Below are positions 11,146 to 22,057 of a stretch of DNA of 64,000 nucleotides, piece by piece. Both the position numbers and the translations under genes were made by a program. The notes below the pieces were generated by a model. That model was not told the origin of the DNA. It saw nothing but the letters and a program-made list of their open reading frames with translations, and did no database searches. Numbering within the stretch: position 1 is the first letter of the stretch; every line of letters begins with the position of its first letter. This DNA comes from Trypanosoma brucei gambiense DAL972 (Eukaryota; Euglenozoa; Kinetoplastea; Trypanosomatida; Trypanosomatidae), in the NCBI RefSeq assembly GCF_000210295.1, contig NC_026744.1, positions 3,844,001 to 3,908,000 of the forward strand, written 5' to 3'.

Positions 11146-11415
11146 GGCCACTAACAAACCTTTTACGATCCAACCCGTATGGGTGGAAGACAAAATAGTG
11201 GATTTTAAAAATAAAAAGATAGATATAATAATCATCATCATAACGGAGGTAAGCGCAGGCAAATAAATATTACCACATAAAGCACTGTAACAAATGCCAT
11301 CTTGTCGATTCATGGATAAGTAATATGGCAACGGTCTTTTTTCCGTGATTTATATACTCGCCGCGTGGTGTATATGCCGGAAGACCACCGTCACAACGTG
11401 AGTGGCTGCGCCCTA

Positions 11416-11850
11416 TTACTCACCTTCGATAAGAGGTTCTTCCTCAAAGGAGCTAATTCCTTCCATGCAGGAAATTTGTTCGTTAAAAAGATTCTGCACT
11501 GTTGACGCTGTCTTTACCTGGTGAATTGTTTCTGCCATCCTACCCAGCGCGGCGACACGTTGTGATAGTGGTGTTTGCCTCTGGACTGCCAGGGCCCGCG
11601 CGCTCTCACCCCACGCACAATGTTCCGATAAGTGACTCAAATGCGACTGGTGGAGATTCTCATTTGCGGCAGCGCCAAGGAGAAGTGGCATTGCCCGGCG
11701 TCCATTCACTCGCATGAATTCCTCTCGTATGAAATTGTAATCCATTTGTTCTTTCGTCACCTGTGTCGCTGCCCACAGGGTCCCATGGCAACGCATAAGT
11801 TGATGAAACATTGTTGCTTGCGCCAACCGCCGTGCGTAAATATCGTTCAT
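11416..11850 (-). CDS. Small conserved-type protein of unknown function
   Basis: This is a 144-residue frame with an ATG at 11850. It is alpha-helical in character, with an acidic C-terminus (SSFEEEPLIEGE). The N-terminal part (LMRCHGTLW ... MDYNFIREEFMRVNG) is weakly reminiscent of short LYR-type mitochondrial assembly factors such as ACN9, but the L-Y-R triplet itself is not present, so this is only a lead. There is no transmembrane segment or clear targeting signal. Confidence 0.6.
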   Translation of the reverse strand: MNDIYARRLAQATMFHQLMRCHGTLWAATQVTKEQMDYNFIREEFMRVNGRRAMPLLLGAAANENLHQSHLSHLSEHCAWGESARALAVQRQTPLSQRVAALGRMAETIHQVKTASTVQNLFNEQISCMEGISSFEEEPLIEGE

Positions 11851-12193
11851 TTTAGGGATTTCTCACTACAAGCGTTCCACACAACGGTTTCTGTCTAGTA
11901 CACGGGGTGGTGAAGGTATTTGCATACACCGAGTAAAGGAGGAGTAGACACATGATAATTTTCTTTTTTTTTTTTGCGTGTATGTGTGTGTGTGTGTGTG
12001 CGAAAACAAAATGATAATGTTACTCCTAAAGTAGACACATTCAGAATATACACGTGTATATAGGTGTTAAAAGATGAGGCGATTACAAAGCGAATTCATC
12101 GGGGAATGGGGGAAGATCAGTGACAACAAAACGATCCCTCCACACCATTCAAGTGGATGCTGAACTGTAACAATACACACACCACCACATTAT
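11851..12193. other. Intergenic spacer with (GT)n repeat
   Basis: Contains a T-run at 11963-11975 followed by a (GT)n repeat at 11983-12000. No gene is seen. Confidence 0.6.
11983..12000. repeat. (GT)n dinucleotide repeat
   Basis: An uninterrupted GT run of nine units on the plus strand, preceded by GCGTGTAT. Confidence 0.9.
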
Positions 12194-12682
12194 CTATTTT
12201 TTCCTTTCCTGGGCATCGGCCTCCGCCACGAGACCGAGGTGGTCTAACTTCTTTACTCCGACATATGCAAACCCAGCGGCTCGCAACTCCTCCTCGGTAG
12301 CCTTCTCATCTCTGGCGTAATCCGGTACTGGAGAAACCGTTGTTGTACTCGTAATTCGTGGAGGAGCATCTTTCAAATACATCATCGACCGCATTTCCCA
12401 ATAAAATATAAGCACAAATATTAGCAAGGACAGTTTGAAGAGTGACCAACTCCAGTCTCTATTAAAACCCCACACATCAAAAAAAGGAACACTTTCCCGT
12501 GACTCAAAGCGTGGGTCCTGCCAGTGGGGCTTTTCCGGGTCCACATGTTTTAAATCGTTGGGGTCATACATTCTAATGTCTGACATATGCTTAGAGGAGG
12601 ATGCGGTGTCGACATAAGGTTTTGGTGGGATTGGTGTCTTTTTTTTTCCACGCCGCCCAACGAGCCTAAGGAGCCATTTCAT
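12194..12682 (-). CDS. Single-pass membrane protein, possibly mitochondrial inner membrane
   Basis: 162 residues from the ATG at 12682; an extension to 12697 would start with GTG. The N-terminus is basic (KWLLRLVGRRGKKK), as in mitochondrial presequences. The middle is rich in proline and aspartate (DPNDLKHVDPEKPHWQDP). One hydrophobic helix follows (about residues 84-101, SWSLFKLSLLIFVLIFYW). The tail is charged and ends in ERKK. The layout is like that of accessory subunits of trypanosome respiratory complexes, but no family is recognised. A long pyrimidine tract upstream (12720-12790) supports this start. Confidence 0.65.
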   Translation of the reverse strand: MKWLLRLVGRRGKKKTPIPPKPYVDTASSSKHMSDIRMYDPNDLKHVDPEKPHWQDPRFESRESVPFFDVWGFNRDWSWSLFKLSLLIFVLIFYWEMRSMMYLKDAPPRITSTTTVSPVPDYARDEKATEEELRAAGFAYVGVKKLDHLGLVAEADAQERKK

Positions 12683-13090
12683 AGGTCTGGAATACACAAT
12701 GTTTCGGTTGTGTCCCGTTGTGGAACAGCAAAAAAAAAAAGCAAACGAAACGAAACGAAAGTAAAAAAAAAAAGGAAAAGTACAAGTATTGTTTAAAAGG
12801 AGAAAACCAACAATGCCAAAATCTGCTAACAGTAACTTGCAGTACGGTAATTATGTGTGCCATTTGCCTCCCCACTTGTAAAGATGAGAAAAAATGTCAC
12901 CGTGTGTATATTACGTTTGTTCCAACAGCCTCCCCTATTCGGAGTTCACGTTGCATTACCTACAACACCCTGTCATGATTACTTTAAAAATCCACATTAC
13001 AGTTTCGCGCAGAGTTTGAAAAAAAAATCAAGTATTTTGTGAACCCTTATCTTTCTCTTTTTTTTTCCTATCCGCAGTGGTGGCAGCACA
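12683..13090. other. Intergenic spacer
   Basis: On the plus strand this has A-runs at 12730-12775, which read as the pyrimidine tract for the 12194-12682 gene on the minus strand. The rest should be the 3' UTR and spacer. No gene is seen. Confidence 0.6.
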
Positions 13091-16000
13091 TCACAACCAC
13101 GCCATCCACCAAATGTACATTTCAGATATGTTTTCGATGGCGGATGAGTGACTGATCAACCGGGAGACCTGACCTTCACAACCCAATGCGAGTGTATCTT
13201 TTTCTTTGGAGGGATTGTAGAGGTCCAAAAATCCATCGAGGCGCCGTGAGACGCGACCAATCAATTGCTTTGGATCAAAAGACCTCTGCCGCTTCGACTG
13301 TTCGCGCATCCATTCCACTAGTGGATCATGAAGTAAAGTTTCCACAACACTCATAACTGCAGTTTTGTTCTTCATTTGACAGCGCAACGCAGCCTGACAA
13401 CAGGCACGGAAGGGACCATCGACACCCAAAACCCCCATTCCATCAACAACGTTTTGTGTGAGACGAAACCGCACTCGTTCCGGAACCTCCAGCGTTTCTC
13501 CCTTGTCGAACATACACGCAAAATCAACATGCATTAATTCCCCAGTGCGAACGTCAATCATAAGGTTTTCACCGTGTCTATCCCCCAACCCAACGATGTG
13601 TCCCGCAATGCTCCACAGCGCAGTTGCTTGTGTGTAAATTGTACGTGCGTGATACCAGTCTTGGTGACTGCGAAAGTTACTGTAGAACCAAATATGAAAC
13701 ACCGGTGGGGCCCTGGGGAAAATAAACCTTTCAAACATGTCCAACTTCTTCATAATCCCACTGTCAACCTTTGCTTTCCATGCCCTGACGTTGGAGATAC
13801 AAACGCCCGTACCATCGATCGCATAGCACTCCTCCACTCCTTTACGAAAAGGGACGAGATTGTTCACCCACTCAATTATGGCACAGTCGTCGTTGAGAGC
13901 TGAAACAGCGTATCGGCGTAATGCAAAACGCTTGCGCCTCGCCTCCGGGTCTGAGAGAAAAAATGTATTCATCAGTGTTGCAATCTCCATCATTCGCATA
14001 TCTTTCCGCGGTTCGTCCCTCGATTTACACAGAAAGGATACAGGTTCCCCCTCGCTACTGACGACCGTAATGCGCTTCGGTTTTTGCAGAGAACTCATGA
14101 TGTTAACCTTTGGTATGAATTCTTGGAAGGTTGCAGAACCCGCAAAGACGCCGCTCTTACTTGGTATGTGAAGCACGTTTGGTGAGAGATTTGCTGTAGT
14201 AGGTAGCAATACCTTCGTTGTGGTAAATATCTTTTCCATTCGCTGAATAAATGGTCTCCCTGCTAGTGATGGCTCACTTGAACGGTTACCATTGGTGAGT
14301 TCCCCCACGGAACAATTGCACAAATCAATCAGCGACTTGAAGACAATAATCATGTTGTCCACAAGTTTCTTTTCATTGGCGGATAATCTTGAATAGGGTT
14401 CTAAAATACCGCGCCGCGCCACCTCGCCACGGCTTGCTTGTTTACTACGGTCAATAGGTAAAACCTGCCACAGACACTGTTGCGGGAATGTTTTCATCAA
14501 GTTAACGACGGTTTTTGTTATAATGTTTACTACGTGTTTGCTTTCATGCCCAATGCGGGAGAGTAACTGGGGAAGCGCCGTAATAAGGAGTTGTGGAGAG
14601 AGTTTGGTCTCTTCCACAAGAAGAAAGCGCTCAATCATATCGGCCATTTTCTGCAAGGAGGGCGCTACAATATTCGAATCAGGATAGGCTTCGGCAGCAC
14701 TACTTGCAAGGGAGGAAGAGCAATTCAGCCACAAGTTGAGCATACGGGGCAGCGATATTAACACGGTTTTGCATCCCAACTGCAGGGCCATTCCGAAATG
14801 CTTGATAGCTAGTAGTACGTAAGTTTCCACTGCTTCTACTTCCTTCCTCTCAAAAGTTTCCCTCGTGCTTTTGGCGGCGTCGCTGCTTGATTGAAGAAGA
14901 GAACTGTGCACGGAGTGGTAAACCGTTTCATAGAATAGTGCAAGGTGATGATGCGCCTTTTCCGATGGATGCATGACCAGGGCGAGCTCGTAGGAGTCGA
15001 CAACCTCCTGAGGTGTTTGATAACTTATGTCTTGTTTCCACCGAGTTAGAAGAACGCGCAGCTTGGCACGAATTTCTGGTGGGATACTTTCGTCACTGGC
15101 TGCATCCTCCGCAAACTCAATGGCTTGTTTCGACATATTCATTTCATAGAGAAGCTTCGCTGGCGTTGTCCAGTACGATGGAGAAGTGAATTTGTTGTTT
15201 AAACTTGCTTGCTTCACAGCACTAAGGGCGGGTTCAAGAAATCCCTCGTTGCGAAGTAGTTTCACATGACTCATCCACGTTTTGCTCACTTCTTCTTCCA
15301 TGCTGAACGCGCGGAAGATGGAACGGTGCAGCGATAGTAGAAGCTCTTGTGTGTCCAAGGTCGTCTCAGTTAAGGATGCCCGACGTTGCAACGTTGGTCC
15401 CAGTTCTTGCATCTTCTTTGTATCCCGCAAACCTGTTGCCCGAAATGATACCACGGGATCACTTGGATCAGGTGAAACTTGTGCCATACTGGTAGCGACG
15501 GCCACGGCGGCAGATTCGATGTCAGTCAAGGCGTGAAGGAAAACTACATGCGGATACACTTGTGCATAGCTCTCGCGGCACGCCGCACGTATTATGGGGG
15601 CGATTTTCATCCGCTGAAATAGGCAAGCTGCGAAAACATCGTGTAGCGTCCCTCGCCTCTTGAGCATTTTGTTCAGCGCCACCATTGGCAAAGCCAAACT
15701 CACAGGGAGGTCTTGGCGGGCCTGGACGCTATCCCACTCCCCTAAGCGCCATGCGGCTTCATTAGCGTAGTTTTGCAGAGCAGCCAACTGTGTCTGGCGA
15801 CACCACGTGGCGCTTTGGAGAGTGCTCGGACGCGGCGAATCCTTCAGGAGTGCCTGACTGTACCTGGACATGAGGTGCAGCTGTCCCAGCTGCTGCATGC
15901 ATCGCAAGGCTGTGAACTGGTGGTTTATGCTCTGTGGTCGTTGCTGAAGGACCAATTCACATGCCTGAAGGGCCTGTACCCACTCTCCATTGTTCTCGTG

Positions 16001-19000
16001 GGAAAAAGCAGCGTCTTCGGGATTGTGATCTTGCATCCTGTGGAGGCTTCTGGAGGAGTCCCTGTCGTTGAGAGCCGCAAATATGCGTTGCAACGAAATA
16101 CCCTTCCCAACCACGTCCTGTACCTTTGGGAGATATCGTTGACCCTCCAAGCAGCGTAACGCACGCATGCTGCTACCAATACCTATTGCTGCTTCCACTT
16201 TCGATGTCCACGGGACGCGTTCGAAAAAATCCCGAATCACTTTGACAACCAAGTCGGCCTTTTCATTATCGATTCCTCCCTCATGTCCTGTCCTGCTCTT
16301 CCGTGGAGTGCGACGCAGTTCAAACAACAGGTGCTCAACACCCTCTAATACGTTGAATATTTGTTGAACGTGCTCTTCTAAAGAGGTTACGTTAGCCATG
16401 TGTGTATTCACTTCCATCATGAGATTCTGCGAGTGCAGCGACGCTGCCTTGCAACTTTCCTGCACACCAGTTCTTGACGCCGCTTCAAGTAACAAATTTA
16501 CCTCGGTAACTATGGCGTCTGTATCTTCTTCATCCCCTTTGCTAATTATGTGAATAATCATGTGAGGTAACAAGTAACTTATAAGGGTCTGTTCACCCTT
16601 TGCCATGTTTCGTAGTGCCTTCATCATTTGTCCGAAAACTCCCCTACATCGCAGCACCAGATCGCAAAACCACACGTTGAGCCACGTGTTAATCTCCATG
16701 CCAGACACATATACGGGGCTTCGGAGTTCCGTTCGCTGCAGTACACAAGCAGTGTACTTAGTCGTGGTATATCCTTCAATCATCTGCCGACAGGAGGGCT
16801 CCAGTTCCATCCACCATGAATAGCGTTGCAACTCCTCTATATGCAGTGCCTCATCATTCTGCAACGTAGGGTAACATTTGGACTCTCGCTCAGCGTTAGC
16901 GAATACGCGCAGCAACTCTTGCACCGCAAACGCGGCACGATCGTGCATTGTTGGGTCGGCAGTGTTAGCAAGAGCGCGCGGGCAATGAACGCTCAGCAAC
17001 TCCACGGCGAATTCCCTCCAATGAAGAACTTCAGTCGGATGCGATAGTAATAACTTTCGTGTGGAGGATGACACGCGACCACTTAAGTGAAGAGACACCG
17101 GCGACAAATTGTTCGAGCCTGTGTGCTGACAGCCATGACGTAGCATCGATCCGTTTGAGTGTCCAACCGCACCAATCATGCCCACGCAAGCGAGGACGTA
17201 CTGAACATACTCATCGTGCAGCTCGAAGACGCAGTTCAACAAGGTTGGTATAAGTTGAGGATGCTGTCTTGCCGCACAAGTGAGTTCCATCCGACCCGCA
17301 ACGTCTGTCGTTGAAAGATACTGGTAAAGGGCACGGACAAATACCTTTTTGCACTTTGTTGAACTACTTTGTACGACTGAAAACAAACCAGTTACAATAA
17401 CGTCTGCACTTCCTTTTGCACTTAAGGGAGCGTTTCCCGATTCGTACGTTTGGCATTTGGCGGATGATCCATTGCTTCTTAGCCGACGAATAAGAATATT
17501 TGAGCGGCTCATAATTTTAAAGTACAACTCCCAAAAGGGTTCAGACTTTGAACGCTCATACACCACTCGCATCGCCTCATCCAAATGAAGAAGGGCCTCA
17601 ATATCGCCTGGCTCCGTTAACGCCTCCATACTTAGTAAGTCAACGACAATAGAGGGTGAGTGTTCACTAAGGTACCTAGGTGTGCATCGACTGAGCAACT
17701 CACGCCACACGGAACAGACAACACGCACCAGCTGGGGTCGGAAGCTGCAGAAGTCTAGTATCGCCGGCAGCTTCGACGCTATCACTGTTGTGTGACTACC
17801 AAGGCACCGGATAAGGGAGATCAGGCCATACAGCCAACGTTGCACTGTGTGGACCGACACATCGACAGTTTCTGCGGTCACGCGGTTGTTTATGCCAACG
17901 CACTGTGATACTGTGTCAAGTACGGAGAATACATGCTTGGTTAGTGACCCTCCGTCCACTGTGTCATTGGTAACTTGCATTTCCAACACCAGCTTTATGT
18001 CAGTAACAGAGGGTCCACATTCTCCAATACACAGAGCCATTTCGACAGCAAGGTCAAACTCTGACAGCCCCCCAACATCATCTTCACGCTTCTCTGCTTC
18101 AATATTGTTTCCTACCGCTACTCGTTTTTGTTCGGTGAGGCTGCCCCTATCCCTTGACAAAACTTCCCGGCCGCCATGAAGGTACATCAGACTTGCTATT
18201 ATAGACCCTAGTGAGCGGTTAACCATGTCGGGTAGATCACTTAACCGCTTTGACAAAAACTGGAGGACCTTCTTGACGTTGTCCAGTCTCTCCGAAGCAC
18301 CATTCGCCGCATCACAAAGTAAAATATATGCCATTATCATGGGGAACTTAGACATGAGCGAAAGTGGCTCTCCCAATAGTTCATTGATGCGCAGCAACTG
18401 CTCTGCACCATCGTCGGCAAGTAAAGAACGCGGAAGAATGTCGTCAAGGCCTCGCATGACAACTTCCCGGACGTTTTTACCCAGAAGGTAACACATAGCC
18501 CTGAAGAAAACGGTGTGAATGATATCGGGATCACATGAAAACAGATAGTCCATAGACCACGAAAAGCGAGACATCACGCCATGAGCCACTTCGAGTGCCG
18601 TCGCCTTTGTAGCATACATGTCCCCATCAAGTTCACAAATGGCTCTGCACACGTTGATAACATCACGGCACACTTTAGTATTGCAGTGATCTCGAAGTGA
18701 TGAAATGGTGGTTAAGGAAAGGGAGGACGGTGAGAAATCACGTAGCGTGCCGCTGCGCGGCCCCTGTTGAACAAAACCTTCCCACTCCTCCGTGAAAGCC
18801 GCCCGAAGCGTTTCCAGTTGCCTTAACAGCAGTGAAGGCCCAGTACGCTCATCTGCATTTGAATGTTTAGAGATGGTATCCTTTAAAACAGCGGCCACAT
18901 CAACATTGCCGCTGCGCTCAAGAAGAACACGTAAAGATAACGCCGCGTAGCCAAGACGTATTACCTCGTTCCTGTGGCCGAATGCATGTGCCAGCACAAA

Positions 19001-21673
19001 GTCTGTCGAGGAAGACTTACGTGCACTCAAAAGAACGTTACATAAACACATCAAAGATATGAATGCATCCTGAACGGCTCCGTTATTTGTTGCGCATTTA
19101 TCGGGTACGAGTTGCTGAACCGCGCAAGCTAGATCGTACACTACCGTATCTGTTCTGCCTGTAAGTTCCATTACTGCGGCAACCGGCTGCTTTAACACGA
19201 ATGGATTTACCTCGTGCTCATTAAGCAACTCACTGCACTGTGCTTTTGGTTTTTCTCCATCATACGGTTTTACTTCAACGACATCGTCATTGGTAGAAGA
19301 CGAGGAAACCACTTCCACGCCCGTCGTTGCTGTTTCATCCGTTGAAGGCTCAACCTCACAATAATCCGCCTGAGTTGCCCGCATCCTCTCAAAAATAGCA
19401 AAAAGTTCGGTCGTGATACCTAACAACTGATTGAGAAAATGCAGCAACGCGTCATTACCGTACGTGGCACCAGACTTGGCCAAACTTACCGCAAAAGACG
19501 TAGACCAACCCAGTGCATCAAGCAACTTTTGTGATGCAATGACAGTAGCACTGACTCTGGCGGTATCAAGTGGCCCATCTAACGGGGAAGGAGTAACGTC
19601 GTTTCCGCTCTGCTGGTAGTTGCGAGTCACATGTTCTCGCCACCCACGAAGTACGCCACTGATTCGCCACATCGCAACGTCTTGCTCACCAGCACGCACA
19701 TTGATCACCTCTACGATGAGGCGAGCGATATTGTTGGTGTAGCTAAAGTCCGTTATGGGAAGTCTACGCACAAGTTCAGCGTACAGTAGTGAATACCGAA
19801 GCGGTGAATCACCGATACGAACTGTAACTTTCCCGGAGGTGAGATCCCGCAGCGAATCCAACACTACCGACTGCATTGTTTCTTTTTCACACCCGAAACG
19901 GAGAATTATTATAGCAGCGTCCAATATACTACTGTCATACTCTGTTACCAGCTGTTTCCACACACAACGGAAAGTTGCTGCCTCTTCGCACAGTATTGCA
20001 GAAGCATTTGCTTTAGCTAAGAGGTAATCGTTGTTCCCCATAACCGCGCGACGGCGTTGTAATATTTTACGCAGCAATGACGATACAGCATCACGTGGGA
20101 AGAAACACAAAAGTTGGTGTACCACACTAGCCTCCACTGACATATCGTGGAAATAGATGGATTCGGGCGTCACCCGCCTGGTGACCAACGCATCCAACAC
20201 ATTTTCCCCAATCCTGTAGAAGGTTTCCTCAAAACGCGGCAACAAATCTTGTTTGCATGAGAGAGCCCTTTTGAGCAACGCCAACAGCAACAAAGCTGCC
20301 TCGCGCTTTTCCGCGTCCACCTGTCCAGTTGAACAGCAAGTAATCGCAGAAACTGTGTCATCGCACATGTTTGTATTGAATAATGAATTTGTCAACCACT
20401 CACTTTGACAAAAGGGGGACTCCCTCTGACCAACTTTCCTTGTTTGTCCAGTGTTTTGCTGAGTAAAACTCTTCCCTACGTGGGGAGGAAACAATTCTTG
20501 TCGAACTTCGCACTGCCTCTCCCCCTTCTGATCAACTAACCAACGGAGTAGAGCTAGTTCTTTACTCCACCCCTTCTTCACGTGCGCACGTGACATCTCG
20601 TACACATGTTGCACAAGTGTGTAAAGGATCATCGGCGCATGAAGTTCCTTCACGAGTAAGTCACTCATCAACATCGCGTGAAGTAGTGATGCAGCGGTGG
20701 TGTGAAGCGCGAAGGCCAGGTTTACTCCCTCTTCACCGTTGCGGCGTTCTCCATTACCGACCGTCTCCTTCCACGATTCATACATTGAAGTGGACAAGCC
20801 AGCAGCCACATTGACGGAAAGAAGACTGCAGGCCAAACGAAGGATACTTTTGCGTTCCCTCCACGTCGGCAAAAGAGGAAAGTTTCCTGTTAGCAACATA
20901 TTTATTACCGTGCAAAAACATTGAGCAACACTAACCACTTCGTAGAGGCTTTCCGCGACAATTGTAGTCCTGAAGAGCTGTCTCGTGTCTCCCTTAAATC
21001 CCAAAACTTCAGGCAGCCTAAGAACCTGTATCGTACACCGTCCATACCCGCTTCGTCGGCCAGGAACAGTTGTGAATACGAACGCTCCGATGACCTCCTC
21101 CTGGACGATGACTTTAAACAGCTGCAGTAGAAGCGGCTGATAACAATTGTACAAAACGTCAAAAGCGTGGTGAAGTACCTTAAACAAAATATCGCCTATG
21201 GCGCATGTCTTTGAGGGTATACCCAAGATGGGAAACAGTGAAAAGAGTGTCAAAATGCAGTGAATGAGGATAGCCGGGGCAGCTACGACTATGCGGGTTA
21301 CTGTGGCATACATGCGAAGAGTGAGCACCGAATACCTTGCCACACGCTGCGGGTTCCCCAGCATCAATTCGCGCACCTCCCCGGGGAGCTGTGCTACATT
21401 TGGTGAAGCAAACCCAACAACATAGGGCCTCAAGTCAAGAACAAGGTTCCACATCTTCCCTTGCAGGGCTTCGCTTGGTTTGTCTGCACCAGCTGCAACC
21501 TCATCCCTGAGCGCTGCCGCACGTTGCCCAAACTCCTTTAGGCGAAGCCTAAAGGTAGACGAGTCCTCTGTAGAGTCACGAGGCCGCTTCGACGCGGTGG
21601 AAAATCGATTATGTTCGGTCACGTTACCCGGCGATGTGACAATGGTAACAACGTTTTCCGCATCTATCTCCAT
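13091..21673 (-). CDS. ATR: ATR-family PI3K-like protein kinase
   Basis: About 2860 residues, with the first ATG at 21673; the extension to 21700 begins with TTG. It is a nuclear checkpoint kinase that senses single-stranded DNA and replication stress. The first roughly 2000 residues form a helical-repeat solenoid, followed by a FAT-like region. The kinase domain holds the ATP-binding lysine region (SFLCKSRDEPRKD, near residue 2550), the catalytic loop GLGDRHGEN (near 2690) and the metal-binding HVDFA. The stretch VPERVRFRLTQNVVDGMGV ... LLHDPLVEW matches ATR rather than ATM, TOR or SMG1. The C-terminus (NISEMYIWWMAWL) is a FATC domain. In the DFG-equivalent the third residue is alanine, where human ATR has asparagine. 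The frame is unbroken over 8.6 kb. The identification is firm. Confidence 0.96.
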   Translation of the reverse strand: MEIDAENVVTIVTSPGNVTEHNRFSTASKRPRDSTEDSSTFRLRLKEFGQRAAALRDEVAAGADKPSEALQGKMWNLVLDLRPYVVGFASPNVAQLPGEVRELMLGNPQRVARYSVLTLRMYATVTRIVVAAPAILIHCILTLFSLFPILGIPSKTCAIGDILFKVLHHAFDVLYNCYQPLLLQLFKVIVQEEVIGAFVFTTVPGRRSGYGRCTIQVLRLPEVLGFKGDTRQLFRTTIVAESLYEVVSVAQCFCTVINMLLTGNFPLLPTWRERKSILRLACSLLSVNVAAGLSTSMYESWKETVGNGERRNGEEGVNLAFALHTTAASLLHAMLMSDLLVKELHAPMILYTLVQHVYEMSRAHVKKGWSKELALLRWLVDQKGERQCEVRQELFPPHVGKSFTQQNTGQTRKVGQRESPFCQSEWLTNSLFNTNMCDDTVSAITCCSTGQVDAEKREAALLLLALLKRALSCKQDLLPRFEETFYRIGENVLDALVTRRVTPESIYFHDMSVEASVVHQLLCFFPRDAVSSLLRKILQRRRAVMGNNDYLLAKANASAILCEEAATFRCVWKQLVTEYDSSILDAAIIILRFGCEKETMQSVVLDSLRDLTSGKVTVRIGDSPLRYSLLYAELVRRLPITDFSYTNNIARLIVEVINVRAGEQDVAMWRISGVLRGWREHVTRNYQQSGNDVTPSPLDGPLDTARVSATVIASQKLLDALGWSTSFAVSLAKSGATYGNDALLHFLNQLLGITTELFAIFERMRATQADYCEVEPSTDETATTGVEVVSSSSTNDDVVEVKPYDGEKPKAQCSELLNEHEVNPFVLKQPVAAVMELTGRTDTVVYDLACAVQQLVPDKCATNNGAVQDAFISLMCLCNVLLSARKSSSTDFVLAHAFGHRNEVIRLGYAALSLRVLLERSGNVDVAAVLKDTISKHSNADERTGPSLLLRQLETLRAAFTEEWEGFVQQGPRSGTLRDFSPSSLSLTTISSLRDHCNTKVCRDVINVCRAICELDGDMYATKATALEVAHGVMSRFSWSMDYLFSCDPDIIHTVFFRAMCYLLGKNVREVVMRGLDDILPRSLLADDGAEQLLRINELLGEPLSLMSKFPMIMAYILLCDAANGASERLDNVKKVLQFLSKRLSDLPDMVNRSLGSIIASLMYLHGGREVLSRDRGSLTEQKRVAVGNNIEAEKREDDVGGLSEFDLAVEMALCIGECGPSVTDIKLVLEMQVTNDTVDGGSLTKHVFSVLDTVSQCVGINNRVTAETVDVSVHTVQRWLYGLISLIRCLGSHTTVIASKLPAILDFCSFRPQLVRVVCSVWRELLSRCTPRYLSEHSPSIVVDLLSMEALTEPGDIEALLHLDEAMRVVYERSKSEPFWELYFKIMSRSNILIRRLRSNGSSAKCQTYESGNAPLSAKGSADVIVTGLFSVVQSSSTKCKKVFVRALYQYLSTTDVAGRMELTCAARQHPQLIPTLLNCVFELHDEYVQYVLACVGMIGAVGHSNGSMLRHGCQHTGSNNLSPVSLHLSGRVSSSTRKLLLSHPTEVLHWREFAVELLSVHCPRALANTADPTMHDRAAFAVQELLRVFANAERESKCYPTLQNDEALHIEELQRYSWWMELEPSCRQMIEGYTTTKYTACVLQRTELRSPVYVSGMEINTWLNVWFCDLVLRCRGVFGQMMKALRNMAKGEQTLISYLLPHMIIHIISKGDEEDTDAIVTEVNLLLEAASRTGVQESCKAASLHSQNLMMEVNTHMANVTSLEEHVQQIFNVLEGVEHLLFELRRTPRKSRTGHEGGIDNEKADLVVKVIRDFFERVPWTSKVEAAIGIGSSMRALRCLEGQRYLPKVQDVVGKGISLQRIFAALNDRDSSRSLHRMQDHNPEDAAFSHENNGEWVQALQACELVLQQRPQSINHQFTALRCMQQLGQLHLMSRYSQALLKDSPRPSTLQSATWCRQTQLAALQNYANEAAWRLGEWDSVQARQDLPVSLALPMVALNKMLKRRGTLHDVFAACLFQRMKIAPIIRAACRESYAQVYPHVVFLHALTDIESAAVAVATSMAQVSPDPSDPVVSFRATGLRDTKKMQELGPTLQRRASLTETTLDTQELLLSLHRSIFRAFSMEEEVSKTWMSHVKLLRNEGFLEPALSAVKQASLNNKFTSPSYWTTPAKLLYEMNMSKQAIEFAEDAASDESIPPEIRAKLRVLLTRWKQDISYQTPQEVVDSYELALVMHPSEKAHHHLALFYETVYHSVHSSLLQSSSDAAKSTRETFERKEVEAVETYVLLAIKHFGMALQLGCKTVLISLPRMLNLWLNCSSSLASSAAEAYPDSNIVAPSLQKMADMIERFLLVEETKLSPQLLITALPQLLSRIGHESKHVVNIITKTVVNLMKTFPQQCLWQVLPIDRSKQASRGEVARRGILEPYSRLSANEKKLVDNMIIVFKSLIDLCNCSVGELTNGNRSSEPSLAGRPFIQRMEKIFTTTKVLLPTTANLSPNVLHIPSKSGVFAGSATFQEFIPKVNIMSSLQKPKRITVVSSEGEPVSFLCKSRDEPRKDMRMMEIATLMNTFFLSDPEARRKRFALRRYAVSALNDDCAIIEWVNNLVPFRKGVEECYAIDGTGVCISNVRAWKAKVDSGIMKKLDMFERFIFPRAPPVFHIWFYSNFRSHQDWYHARTIYTQATALWSIAGHIVGLGDRHGENLMIDVRTGELMHVDFACMFDKGETLEVPERVRFRLTQNVVDGMGVLGVDGPFRACCQAALRCQMKNKTAVMSVVETLLHDPLVEWMREQSKRQRSFDPKQLIGRVSRRLDGFLDLYNPSKEKDTLALGCEGQVSRLISHSSAIENISEMYIWWMAWL

Positions 21674-22057
21674 CCACTTGCAGCTGAAAATCGAATGCAA
21701 AACAGCCTATAACGCTTTGGGCAACTTCCTTACAGCTATTTACCCTCCTGTTCATGGTAGAAAGATTGACGTTAAAGGTAATTAAAATGACGAGAGTAAT
21801 AAGTGATAAGAACAGACATAATATCCACTTGTACCACGATGCGAAAATCAGGGTGGGTAGCAAAACTGATTAATATTTGCCAAAACTGCGGTGTCCTCTC
21901 CCCTTCCTCATATGCAACTTCCCGTGACAATTAGTATTTGTATGCTCTAACGCGCAACCGCAATCACGGTGCTGCACATTCTTCGCACTCTAGACATGCA
22001 AGCGAAAGGGATACGGAAGAATGTATAGCGCAGAGGCTGTGCATACGCAAAAGGGGT
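21674..22057. other. Intergenic spacer
   Basis: This lies between IFT54 and ATR. Mixed sequence, with no gene seen; it should contain the ATR trans-splice site and the IFT54 polyadenylation site. Confidence 0.6.

Noticed and set aside
13091..21700. ATM or TOR identity for the large kinase
   Set aside because: The LTQNVVDGMG and LLHDPLVEW stretches and the KGETLEVPE motif match ATR; no FRB-like segment or ATM-type signature is seen.
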